NCBI GenBank assembly: GCA_029433525.1
Contig: JAQTIF010000002.1
Location: forward strand, 434,001-498,000
DNA length: 64,000 nt
Source: Enterobacteriaceae bacterium ESL0689
GTDB lineage: Bacteria; Pseudomonadota; Gammaproteobacteria; Enterobacterales; Enterobacteriaceae
Direction: 5' to 3'
Shown: piece by piece, positions 41,692 to 49,735 of the stretch
Layout of the letters: every line of letters starts with the position of its first letter
How positions within the stretch are numbered: position 1 is the stretch's first letter
The notes under the pieces: generated by a model
What the model was told of the DNA's origin: nothing
Databases searched by the model: none
Seen by the model: only the letters and a program-made list of their open reading frames with translations
Program-made: the position numbers and the translations under genes

Positions 41692-42026
41692 CTGTCACCA
41701 TAAAGACTTGTTATTTGACCTAAAACAGACCGCGCTTAGCGTACACGCTGATCCGATACGGCGCATCCAGGAGGCGAATCATAACATAAGGCTAATTCGC
41801 TGGCGGTATGGTTATGATAAAAGATGCCGTATTGCCACTGATATCCGTCGCCAGTGTCATCTGCTGAAATGCGGATCCATCGCATCATTGAGCGTCCATC
41901 CCACCAGGCGCAACCAGTCCTGGCATCGACAGCACGGAGAAACCGCAACGTACAGGTAACCGGTGAGGATTTCGGCCACTGACCAGAGCCAGAATAGAAG
42001 GGAAAATAGACTGATGGCCCAAGTGG
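41692..42026. other. ptsP-lgt intergenic region
   Basis: This 335-base gap holds repeat copy R4 (41890-42026) next to ptsP and about 200 bases of leader before lgt. Apart from the repeat I see no terminator or clear promoter. Confidence 0.6.
41890..42026 (+). repeat. Interspersed TIR repeat, copy R4
   Basis: It begins GAGCGTCCATCCCACCAGG and ends CTGATGGCCCAAGTGGTTA. The core ACGGAGAAACCGCAACGTACAGG and GAGGATTTCGGCCACTGACCAGAGCCAGAATAG is shared with the other copies. It touches the ptsP stop codon (42027-42029), lying 3' of ptsP in opposite orientation to it. Confidence 0.85.
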
Positions 42027-44293
42027 TTAGATATTGCCACGGGCACGTGGAGCCCCTCCGCGTACCAGACTGCCGATCCCGCACTGCGCCATAAAGGTCA
42101 TGACCTGATGACGAACCTCAGCCGCTGTCTGTGCGGCCAGGCTGCGGCTTGCCAGCGCCTGCGCCTGGTCGATATCAATATGGTGTAGCAGGTATTTTAT
42201 CTTTGCCACTGCGTGGGCATTCATCGACAGATGACGATATCCGAGTCCCATCAGGATCGCCACAGACATCGGATCACCGGCCATTTCGCCACAGATACGC
42301 AAGTCTATCGCTGCGCGCTGCGCATCACGGGCGATCATCGCCAGCACCCGCAATACAGCGGGATGCAGGCTGTCATACATTGCCGCTACCCGGGTATTGT
42401 TGCGATCCACCGCTAACAGATACTGAGTGAGATCATTGCTGCCCACCGAGATAAAATCGATATGACTCGCCAGTTGTGGCAACATAAATACCATCGCTGG
42501 CACTTCCAGCATCATCCCAACCGGTAGCGGGGGGATCGCCCTGCCGATCATCGCTTCAACTTGCTGGCTGGCACGGACAATCAAACGACGCGCTTCCTCT
42601 ATTTCATCGAGGGTGGTCACCATTGGCAGTAAAATGCTGAGATTGCCTGTGGCAACATTAGCACGCAACATCGCCCGCACCTGGATCAGAAATATTTCCG
42701 GCTGGTCAAGGGTAATGCGAATACCACGCCAGCCAAGAGCCGGGTTCTCTTCGCTGATCGGCATATATGGTAGTGGTTTATCGGCACCGATATCGAGGGT
42801 GCGCAGGGTCACCGGTTTATCACCGAACATTTGTAGTATCTGCTGATATTGTGTGATCTGCTGCGCTTCTGACGGGAAACCACGCTGTAACATAAACGCA
42901 ATCTCAGAGCGGTACAGACCGATACCATCGATAAAGTGGGCGGTTTTTTCTTCAGGCTCAAGGCTGAGCCCCGCATTCAGCATCAGCTGTATCCGTTCAC
43001 CACTCTTCAGTGTCGCTGGCTGTGTTAGATCCGCGGTCAGTAACTGGCTGAGTTGCTGTTCTTCACGGCTCAGACGCTGGTATTCCTGCAGGAGGGCAGA
43101 TTCAGGATCGATGAGTAATTCCCCACGATAGCCATCAATAACCAGCATATGACCGTGTAAAAGTGACGGCTGAATATCCACCCCCATCACCATCGGAATA
43201 CCGAGCGCCCGCACCATGATAGCCGCATGAGAATTGGCCGCCCCATCGCGTACAACCACACCTGCCAGCTTCTCCTGCGGCACTTCTGCCAGTGTTGTTG
43301 CAGAAAGTTCATCGGCAACCAGTATCATATGCAGCGGCCAGCTATCCGGAGGCTGATGGGTGTCATTAAGATAAAACAGAAGGCGCTGTCCCAGTAAGCG
43401 TAGATCGCCTGCGCGCTCCTGCAGGTAGCTATCCTTTAGAGCAGCAAACTGACCGGCAAATTTTTCGATGACTTTTTTTACCGCCCATTGCGCCACCGCC
43501 CCCTGATTTACTTCCGTGAATAACGCCTGGCGCAGACGGGTATCAGACAACAGATGGGCATAGAGATCAAAAATGGCCGCCGTCTCTTTTTGTGCGCCTG
43601 CTACATAGCGTTTACTGTAACGGCGAAATTCAGTGGCTGCCTTTTCCAGGGCATCAGTCAGACGTTCACTTTCCGCTGCCGTGTCCAGTGAGGAAGCCTC
43701 ATGCACCTGTTCCATGAGCGGCATGCGGGTATCGGCCCAGCCTTGTGCAACCGCGATGCCGGGAGAGGCTGGCAACGCACCGATCCGGATCTGACGATAC
43801 TGACCAAATAGCAACGCCAGTTGTGACTGAAAAAGAATGGCCGCTATTTGCGTTGCCAGGGTGACAAGAAAAGATTCTTCGTTTTTATTAAACTGGCGCT
43901 GCTCACGCTGCTGGACAACCAATACCCCCATAACTGACGCCGCTGAATAATCGGCACGCCAAGAAAAGCGCGATAACGCGCTTCCTTAACCGCCGGAATA
44001 AATTTAAAACCGGGATGCGTTTGGGCATCAGCAAGATTAATCGGTTGTGCCAGACGTCCGACACGCCCCACCAGCCCTTCATCAAAAGCGAAAGTGACGG
44101 TATGGTCGCGTGGTTTTTTCAATCCACGAGTCGCCATCAGGTAATAGCAACGCCGATCATGATCAGCCAGATAGACTGAACAGGCTTCTGTTGCCATCGC
44201 CTGGCAAACCTCGCTGACCAGAATATTGAGCGCCACATTTAATCGTGGCGCACTGGCAACCTTCTCAACGATTTCTCGTAACCGGGTGAGCAT
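42027..44293 (-). pseudogene. ptsP: PTS-Ntr enzyme I (PtsP), frameshifted
   Basis: PtsP starts the nitrogen phosphotransferase chain (PEP to NPr to EIIA-Ntr). The N-terminal GAF part (43844-44293) and the EI part (42027-43931) are in different frames. The GAF frame reads to IQRRQLWG and then leaves the family sequence, while GVLVVQQREQRQF continues in the next frame. Comparison with CAG-TTA-CTG-GGG-GTA-type sequence shows one base missing at about 43931-43932. The EI part keeps the phosphohistidine in ANSHAAIMVRALG and the PEP-binding C-terminal barrel. The deletion creates ATG-GGG-GTA, so a 634-residue GAF-less protein could start at 43931. The C-terminus has about seven extra residues (APRARGNI) next to the repeat. 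A sequencing error is the alternative. Confidence 0.85.
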
Positions 44294-44388
44294 AATGTAC
44301 GCGATTCAGAATGATGGTGGCTGCTATTTATCCCCTGGCAGGGTTCTGAATCCTTATCTCCTCCGTGTATATGCTGCCTGCCTGCTTT

Positions 44389-44919
44389 TTAGCCTCTTTT
44401 CCGGCGATAAGCAGACAGATGCTGCGGTTTAGAGGGGGGTTCCGTCAGCGACATCGCCACGCTGGCGAACTCTTTCATTACCCGACGATACACATCGCGT
44501 TTAAACGACACCACCTGGCGTACCGGATACCAGTAACTGACCCAACGCCAGCCATCAAACTCTGGTATGCTGCTGGCTTGCATATTGATTGTGGTATCAC
44601 TGCTGATTAACTGCAACAGAAACCATTTCTGTTTCTGGCCAATACACACTGGCCGGGTATCCCAACGCACCAAACGTTTCGGCAATTTGTAACGCAGCCA
44701 GTTACGGGTAACGGCGAGGATGCGTACATCTTTACGGCTTAATCCCACCTCTTCGAACAATTCCCGATACATCGCCTGCTCGGCTGACTCTCCCGGGTTT
44801 ATGCCCCCCTGCGGAAACTGCCATGAGTGCTGGCCATAGCGCCTGGCCCACACCACCTGCCCCTGGCGATTACAAATTACAATACCGACATTTGGGCGGT
44901 AGCCATCGTCATCAATCAC
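44389..44919 (-). CDS. rppH: RNA pyrophosphohydrolase RppH
   Basis: RppH removes pyrophosphate from the 5' end of mRNAs and so starts RNase E decay. Its 176 residues equal E. coli's. The Nudix box [23 protein letters not shown] is at 38-60. [17 protein letters not shown] and the basic tail AYRRKRG are conserved. It heads the rppH-ptsP-lgt-thyA group. Confidence 0.97.
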   Translation of the reverse strand: MIDDDGYRPNVGIVICNRQGQVVWARRYGQHSWQFPQGGINPGESAEQAMYRELFEEVGLSRKDVRILAVTRNWLRYKLPKRLVRWDTRPVCIGQKQKWFLLQLISSDTTINMQASSIPEFDGWRWVSYWYPVRQVVSFKRDVYRRVMKEFASVAMSLTEPPSKPQHLSAYRRKRG

Positions 44920-45600
44920 CGGACTACCTCAATATCATCTTTAATATCAACGATTGTTTCATACTCGCCGGAAACGGTAAACCATTCTGTGACACCCCGT
45001 TTAACGAATAACATTTGAATAACTCACAGTCGCGAACCGAGTTATAAACAACATAAACCTTTTCCACCCTGTTTTATGCACTTTTTCTGTGGATAGAGTT
45101 GTGAAAAAGCATGGAATTAACAAGGGAAAACCCCACTATCAACTGAAACACCGGATGGCTTATTTTTTTATAACAACATGATATTCATCACATTATCATA
45201 CTATAATACCGACAGTCACAGGATGAAATTAATTTCATTACTGCCCTGTTTCTGTGGCTGATGAAAGATCAGGCACCAGTAATTTTATCCACAGTTTATC
45301 ATAGGCTATTGCGGATAATTTCGCTAAAAACGGATGCTTCATCGGCTGAAAGGGCTGTAAATGGAACCAGTAGTCCGTTTTTTTGCTGGTTATCCTATTT
45401 TTCTGTGGATAACATAGTGTAAGATCCTGTTCATTGTCGGTGACCAGTTCTGAACAAACTGATTCTGTCATTTTCAGCATGATCCTGATGAAGTAAAAAT
45501 TTATATAAATCATTACTTTGTCATATCAACAGCGGAAAAGACACATCCTGTCGGCCGCATGGTCGAGGGTTGATTGCTTTTTAGCCAGAGGCTTGTTTGT
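44920..45600. promoter_or_regulatory. DARS2: DARS2-like DnaA-box region between rppH and mutH
   Basis: This 680-base stretch has no convincing gene. It holds two perfect DnaA boxes, TTATCCACA at 45285-45293 and TGTGGATAA at 45404-45412, and a convergent pair of near-perfect boxes, TTATGCACT (45074-45082) and TGTGGATAG (45088-45096), five bases apart. In E. coli the mutH-rppH intergenic region is DARS2, which exchanges ADP for ATP on DnaA with the help of IHF and Fis. Same place, same kind of box cluster: I infer this is the orthologous site. IHF and Fis sites could not be fixed by eye. A 91-codon minus-strand frame (45238-45513) overlaps the boxes and is probably chance. Confidence 0.75.
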
Positions 45601-46296
45601 ATGTTCCCCATCGCACCATTACTCTCCCCGCCCCTCAGCGAACAACAACTTCTGAGCCACGGACAACGGCTGGCAGGCTATACGCTGGGTGAACTCGCCG
45701 CACTGGCTGACATTGCTATCCCGCGTGATTTAACACGAGATAAAGGATGGACCGGTATCCTGCTGGAAAAGTGGCTGGGTGCCAGTGCCGGCAGTAAACC
45801 GCAACAGGATTTCGCCGCATTAGGCATTGAGTTAAAAACGATTCCGGTCGATCGCCGGGGACGCCCCCTGGAAACCACCTTTGTTTGCGTCGCGCCACTC
45901 ACTGGCAACAGTGGTGTCAGCTGGGAGAGTTGTCATGTCCGTTATAAACTCCGGCGAGTTCTGTGGGTGCCTGTCGAAGGAGAACGCAGCATTCCGCTGG
46001 CACAACGTCGTGTCGGGACACCGCTGCTATGGAGCCCCAGCGAGGAAGAAGAGCGACAATTACGGATGGACTGGGAAGAACTGATGGATCTGATTGTACT
46101 GGGGCAGGTGGAGCGCATTACCGCGCGTCATGGCGAAGTTTTACAGCTTCGGCCAAAGGCGGCCAACAGTAAAGCATTAACGCAAGCCATTGGTATTCAT
46201 GGTGAACCTATTCTTACCCTGCCACGTGGCTTTTATCTGAAAAAAAATTTCACCGCTGCCCTGCTGGCGCGCCATTTTTTTGCCGCCCAGGGTTAA
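45601..46296 (+). CDS. mutH: DNA mismatch repair endonuclease MutH
   Basis: MutH nicks the unmethylated strand at hemimethylated GATC sites when activated by MutS-MutL. From the ATG at 45601 it has 231 residues (229 in E. coli). The catalytic triad Asp70, Glu77, Lys79 is in [43 protein letters not shown] and the C-terminal [20 protein letters not shown] are conserved. The longer frame from 45574 adds nine residues without homology. Repeat copy R5 begins 18 bases after the stop. Confidence 0.97.
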   Translation: MFPIAPLLSPPLSEQQLLSHGQRLAGYTLGELAALADIAIPRDLTRDKGWTGILLEKWLGASAGSKPQQDFAALGIELKTIPVDRRGRPLETTFVCVAPLTGNSGVSWESCHVRYKLRRVLWVPVEGERSIPLAQRRVGTPLLWSPSEEEERQLRMDWEELMDLIVLGQVERITARHGEVLQLRPKAANSKALTQAIGIHGEPILTLPRGFYLKKNFTAALLARHFFAAQG

Positions 46297-46611
46297 TGTT
46301 CAGGTTTTCTGCTTTAGAGCCTGGCCCACCTGGTTATTGACGCAGCCAGTTTGGACACGGACAGCGCGGAGAAAATAGTACGAGAGGATTTCGAGCACTG
46401 CCCAAAGCCAGAATAGCAAGTAAAATAGCCTAATGAACCAGGCTTTTAGCCTGTGTGGAAGCCGGGAAAAGACCACCGATAAACAGGCAACTTTTTCGCA
46501 GCGATTACGTTAGCTGATTTTTGTGATCGACGACACTTTTGATCCATCATACTTCTCCGGTCTTTCTGATATTGTTGACAACAAATTTATCAGTGAGTGA
46601 CAGAACCAGGA
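46297..46611. other. mutH-PAAR intergenic region
   Basis: Besides repeat R5 the remaining 160 bases before the PAAR gene hold TTGACA (46574-46579) 33 bases before the start but no matching -10 at normal spacing. I see nothing else. Confidence 0.5.
46314..46449 (+). repeat. Interspersed TIR repeat, copy R5
   Basis: It begins TTTAGAGCCTGGCCCACCTGG and ends GAACCAGGCTTTTAG. The internal part ACGCAGCCAGTTTGGACACGGACAGCGCGGAGAAA and GAGGATTTCGAGCACTGCCCAAAGCCAGAATAGCAAG aligns with R6, but about 14 bases of the CGCAGCGTACAGG segment are missing. Confidence 0.9.
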
Positions 46612-47136
46612 ATGAGTCACGATACATTTGCTGCCGCCCGTGAAGGGGACGCGATCGAACATACTGCCTCACAGGGTTGGCTGATTGCCGGTGCGGTCGG
46701 TGGCGCATTGCTCGGAGCAGCGGCGGTTGTCGCCACCGGGGGAATGAGTGCTATTGTCGTTGCCGCCACTGTCGGTGCCGGTGCTGCCGGAGGTGCCGGA
46801 CTGGGCGAAGTGCCCGGCTCCATGTCCTGGGCACCCAGCCATAAAGCCGGGGTGCTAGTGAAGGGCTCGCCCAATGTCTTTATTAACGGCAAACTGGCGA
46901 TTATCGCCCACCTCTCTGCTGGTGACTGCGATGAGCATGGTCCCGGGTTGCAGGTGGTGGCGGAAGGTTCCAGCAATGTGTTTATCAATGGCTATCCTGT
47001 CGCCCGGGTCGGTGACAGGCTGAGCTGCAGTGCCACCATCAGCGAAGGGTCATCCAACGTTTTCATCGGTGACGACCGGGTTCAGACCGATGATATCAAC
47101 CCGGAAATCCCCGGCTGGATTTCGTCTCAAACATAA
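46612..47136 (+). pseudogene. prePAAR/PAAR type VI secretion effector, C-terminus lost to IS1
   Basis: The N-terminus carries the prePAAR motif AAREGDAIEHT (AAR-x2-D-x3-H), then a hydrophobic Gly/Ala-rich helix pair (about 20-65) and a PAAR domain with SPNVFINGK, SSNVFINGYPVARVGD and SSNVFIGDD repeats. prePAAR proteins sit at the tip of the VgrG spike, need an Eag chaperone for the membrane helices, and normally continue into a toxin domain. Here the frame ends at PEIPGWISSQT, just where the toxin linker should begin, and the last residues and stop lie at the boundary of an IS1-family element. No toxin or immunity gene is left. The start is the ATG at 46612; GTG at 46597 is possible. Confidence 0.85.
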
Positions 47137-47564
47137 TATTCGCGCTCAATAAAAGTACCAATGATCCTGTCATGCATTTCAAAAGATTTTGAGTACCCCA
47201 GAGTCTTACGATTCAGTCGCTTTAATCGGTTACGCAAATTCAGGTTTTCCCGTTCAATCCGCTGTGTATAAAGCTTACCCCTGATATGTTTTTCATCCGG
47301 CAGCAGATCATAAGCACTGAAGTTATCTGTACACCAGAAGGCAACATTAAAACCTGACAATAATTTCAGTAACCTGCGCAGTGTCTTTTTGCTTCTGCGC
47401 CCAAAAGTAGGCGCAATAATACGTTTGAGACGAGGCTCCCACGCATACCACAGCCAGCGTTGCTGCTTTTTACTGCCAGCAAAAGACCACATCTCATCCA
47501 CTTCACAGATAAGCTGGATTTGCTGATTATCCAGCGGAAACGTGGTTACACATCGTGGGGCGAG
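47127..47564 (-). CDS. insB: IS1 transposase catalytic part (InsB frame)
   Basis: This frame is read after a -1 shift from InsA at AAAAAAC (47570-47564), the A6C slippery site used by IS1. It runs KLAPRCVTTFPLD-CEVDEMWSF-QRWLWYAWEPR-FWCTDNFSAY-TQRIERENLNLRNRLKRLNRKTLGYSK and ends REYYV, the DDE transposase of the IS1 family. The stop overlaps the boundary with the PAAR gene. Confidence 0.88.
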   Translation of the reverse strand, partial: LAPRCVTTFPLDNQQIQLICEVDEMWSFAGSKKQQRWLWYAWEPRLKRIIAPTFGRRSKKTLRRLLKLLSGFNVAFWCTDNFSAYDLLPDEKHIRGKLYTQRIERENLNLRNRLKRLNRKTLGYSKSFEMHDRIIGTFIEREYYV

Positions 47565-47821
47565 TTTTTTAAAGTGCGGACAACGGCATTAATGCTGATA
47601 TGCAGAGTCCTTGCGGTATCGCGGATACCGGCATTATTCATGGCAAGGTCAACAATTTGTTCTTTCATGCCGGGCTGGCAGGCACGGTAAGCGTAATCGA
47701 CCTGGAAAGTACGGCAGCATGACTGACAGCGATAGCGCTAAAATCCAGCTTTGCCCAGACCATGCTTTTTAACGGGTTCAGTTTGTTGACAAAACGGGCA
47801 TGTTACATCAATTTTAGCCAT
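47546..47821 (-). pseudogene. insA: IS1 InsA with an internal amber codon
   Basis: InsA reads MAKIDVTCPFCQQTEPV, continues through a zinc-finger pair (CPFC, CQSC) and the helix-turn-helix (GIRDTARTLHISINAVVRTLK) to a stop at 47546. Codon 28 (47740-47738) is TAG where the family has CAG (the GF-Q-RYRC position). Without suppression neither InsA nor the InsAB' fusion can be made in full, so this copy is probably immobile on its own. Confidence 0.85.
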
Positions 47822-48085
47822 CTGGCGCACCGGTTAAAAAGAGTGATTATACAACATGATAAACACGTTGAATACATGACCGTATTTTCAGATATCCCGG
47901 AATGATTAAAGAAGATACTCAGGTAGCCTTGTGAGATAGCAAAACATTATCAAATTTTATTTAATGATCCACCGACAGCACCAGTACCCCACTATCTTGC
48001 TGATGATAGCGGGTTTCTGACATTGTCCGGGGAAGTAGCCAGGCGCTAAATCCCCCTAATAACCGAATCCCTCTAATGATCGGGA
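47822..48085. other. Region between IS1 and hldE
   Basis: The first 60 bases are IS1 end sequence. The remaining 200 bases up to the hldE stop hold no frame or repeat I recognise; they could be leftover downstream effector sequence. No PAAR-toxin homology is visible. Confidence 0.4.
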
Positions 48086-49522
48086 TCACCTCTTTTGATC
48101 AGACTGCTGAATTTTTTTGATGATATTGCTGGTAGAACAGCCATCCTCAAAATTAAGCACCTGGACATCACCACCATTCGCCCATACTTCTTTGCTTCCG
48201 GCGATCTCCTCCGCTTTATAGTCACCGCCTTTTACCAGTAGATCGGGCAGGATACGGGCAATCAGGCGTTGTGGTGTGTCCTCGTCAAAAGAGACCACCC
48301 AGTCCACCGCTTCTAACGCACTGAGTACGATCATGCGCTGTTCCAGCGGGTTTACCGGACGTGACTCCCCTTTCAGCCGTTTGGTTGACGCATCGCTATT
48401 CACCGCGACAATCAGGCGATCCCCCAATTTACGCGCATTGGCCAGATAAGAAACATGCCCGGCGTGGAGGATGTCAAACACGCCATTGGTCATCACCACT
48501 TTCTCGCCACGCTGATGCGCGGCCATCACCGCCTGCTGTAACTCATCTTCACTCATGATGCCAAAACCGGTATCCGCACGCCCGCGCACCGCGTTTTCCA
48601 GCTCGACTGGCGAGACGGTGGAGGTGCCGAGTTTACCAACCACCACACCGGCTGCAGCATTGGCAAAGTAGCAGGCTTCTTCCAGGCTGCCGCCAGACGC
48701 CAGCGTCGCCGCCAGCACGCCAATAACGGTATCGCCCGCACCGGTGACGTCATATACCTCCTGCGCCTGGGCGGGCATATGCAGCGGAGGACGCCCTGGC
48801 TGTAATAGCGTCATCCCCTGCTCAGAGCGCGTCACCAGCAATGCCGATAAGCCGAAATCAGCAATAATTTTCAGGCCACGGGCAACCAGTTCTGCTTCGT
48901 CGTAACATTTACCGGCCACGGCTTCAAATTCGGCGAGATTCGGGGTCAGCAATGTTGCGCCGCGATAACGCGCAAAATCAGTGCCTTTCGGATCGATTAG
49001 CACCGGGATACCTGCATCGCGAGCCAGCTGGATCATTGTCTGAATGCTGTCCAGTGCACCTTTGGCATAGTCAGAAAGTACCAGCGCGCCTGTCGCGCCC
49101 ATTGCCAGCTGGATACGCTCATGGATAGGCTGCGGATCAACCCCTGAGAAACCCTCTTCGAAATCAAGCCGGATCAGCTGTTGATTACGCGATAATACCC
49201 GCAGTTTCGTAATGGTGGGATGAGTGGGCACAGAGACAAAATCGCACTTTACATTCACATCGGCCAGCGCCTGACTGAGCGCACGCGCCGCATCGTCAAT
49301 CCCGGTCAAGCCCACCAGGCGCACCGCAGCGCCCAGCGAAGCGATATTCATCGCCACGTTTGCCGCACCACCAGGACGCTCTTCAATACTGTCGACTTTC
49401 ACCACAGGAACCGGGGCTTCCGGGGAGATTCGATGAGTGGGGCCATACCAGTAACGATCCAGCATCACATCGCCCACCACCAGGACTCCGGCGCGTTCAA
49501 ATTTCGGCAGCGTGACTTTCAT
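48086..49522 (-). CDS. hldE: Bifunctional heptose 7-phosphate kinase/heptose 1-phosphate adenylyltransferase HldE
   Basis: HldE makes ADP-D-glycero-beta-D-manno-heptose for the lipopolysaccharide inner core. It has 478 residues (477 in E. coli). The N-terminal ribokinase-like domain (1-318) has [22 protein letters not shown] and the catalytic [10 protein letters not shown]; the C-terminal adenylyltransferase has the nucleotidyl-transfer motif [12 protein letters not shown] and RLIVAVNSD. In E. coli glnE lies directly upstream; here repeat R6 stands between them. Confidence 0.97.
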   Translation of the reverse strand: MKVTLPKFERAGVLVVGDVMLDRYWYGPTHRISPEAPVPVVKVDSIEERPGGAANVAMNIASLGAAVRLVGLTGIDDAARALSQALADVNVKCDFVSVPTHPTITKLRVLSRNQQLIRLDFEEGFSGVDPQPIHERIQLAMGATGALVLSDYAKGALDSIQTMIQLARDAGIPVLIDPKGTDFARYRGATLLTPNLAEFEAVAGKCYDEAELVARGLKIIADFGLSALLVTRSEQGMTLLQPGRPPLHMPAQAQEVYDVTGAGDTVIGVLAATLASGGSLEEACYFANAAAGVVVGKLGTSTVSPVELENAVRGRADTGFGIMSEDELQQAVMAAHQRGEKVVMTNGVFDILHAGHVSYLANARKLGDRLIVAVNSDASTKRLKGESRPVNPLEQRMIVLSALEAVDWVVSFDEDTPQRLIARILPDLLVKGGDYKAEEIAGSKEVWANGGDVQVLNFEDGCSTSNIIKKIQQSDQKR

Positions 49523-49583
49523 ATTCTCTCCTGCAAAATACTCACTTTCGTGGCGCGCGATAATAGCACACCCTGTTTTTTAG

Positions 49584-49735
49584 TTAAGAGCCTGGCCCAC
49601 CAGGCGTTATTGGCGCAGCCAGTTTAGACACGGACAGCGCGAAGAAACCGCAGCGTACAGGTCATACCTGAGGATTTCGAGCACTGCCCAGAGCCAAAAT
49701 GGCAAGTAAAATAGCCTGATGGGCCAGGCGCTAAG
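49584..49735 (+). repeat. Interspersed TIR repeat, copy R6 (most complete)
   Basis: The left end TTAAGAGCCTGGCCCACCAGG and the right end CCTGATGGGCCAGGCGCTAAG are inverted repeats of about 20 bases. The 152-bp copy contains all shared blocks: CGCAGCCAGTTTAGACACGGACAGCGCG, AGAAACCGCAGCGTACAGG, TGAGGATTTCGAGCACTGCCCAGAGCCAAAATGGCAAG. The right-end CTAAG supplies the glnE stop codon (TAG, 49733-49731). Confidence 0.92.

Larger units (their letters stand above)
47115..47880 (-). mobile_element. IS1-family insertion sequence (ends approximate)
   Basis: A minus-strand insA-insB pair of the IS1 family takes up 47127-47821. With IS1-like end lengths the element should span roughly 47115 to 47880, about 760 bp. 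I could not identify the inverted repeats or a target duplication with confidence. The left end falls in the PAAR effector gene. Confidence 0.8.

Noticed and set aside
42027-44293. Two separate genes, a GAF protein and a PTS enzyme I
   Set aside because: The sequence across the junction follows full-length PtsP if one base is added, so one frameshifted gene is the simpler reading.
45238-45513. 91-codon minus-strand frame between rppH and mutH
   Set aside because: It overlaps the DnaA boxes, has no recognisable homology and has unusual composition; the region is better explained as DARS2-like.
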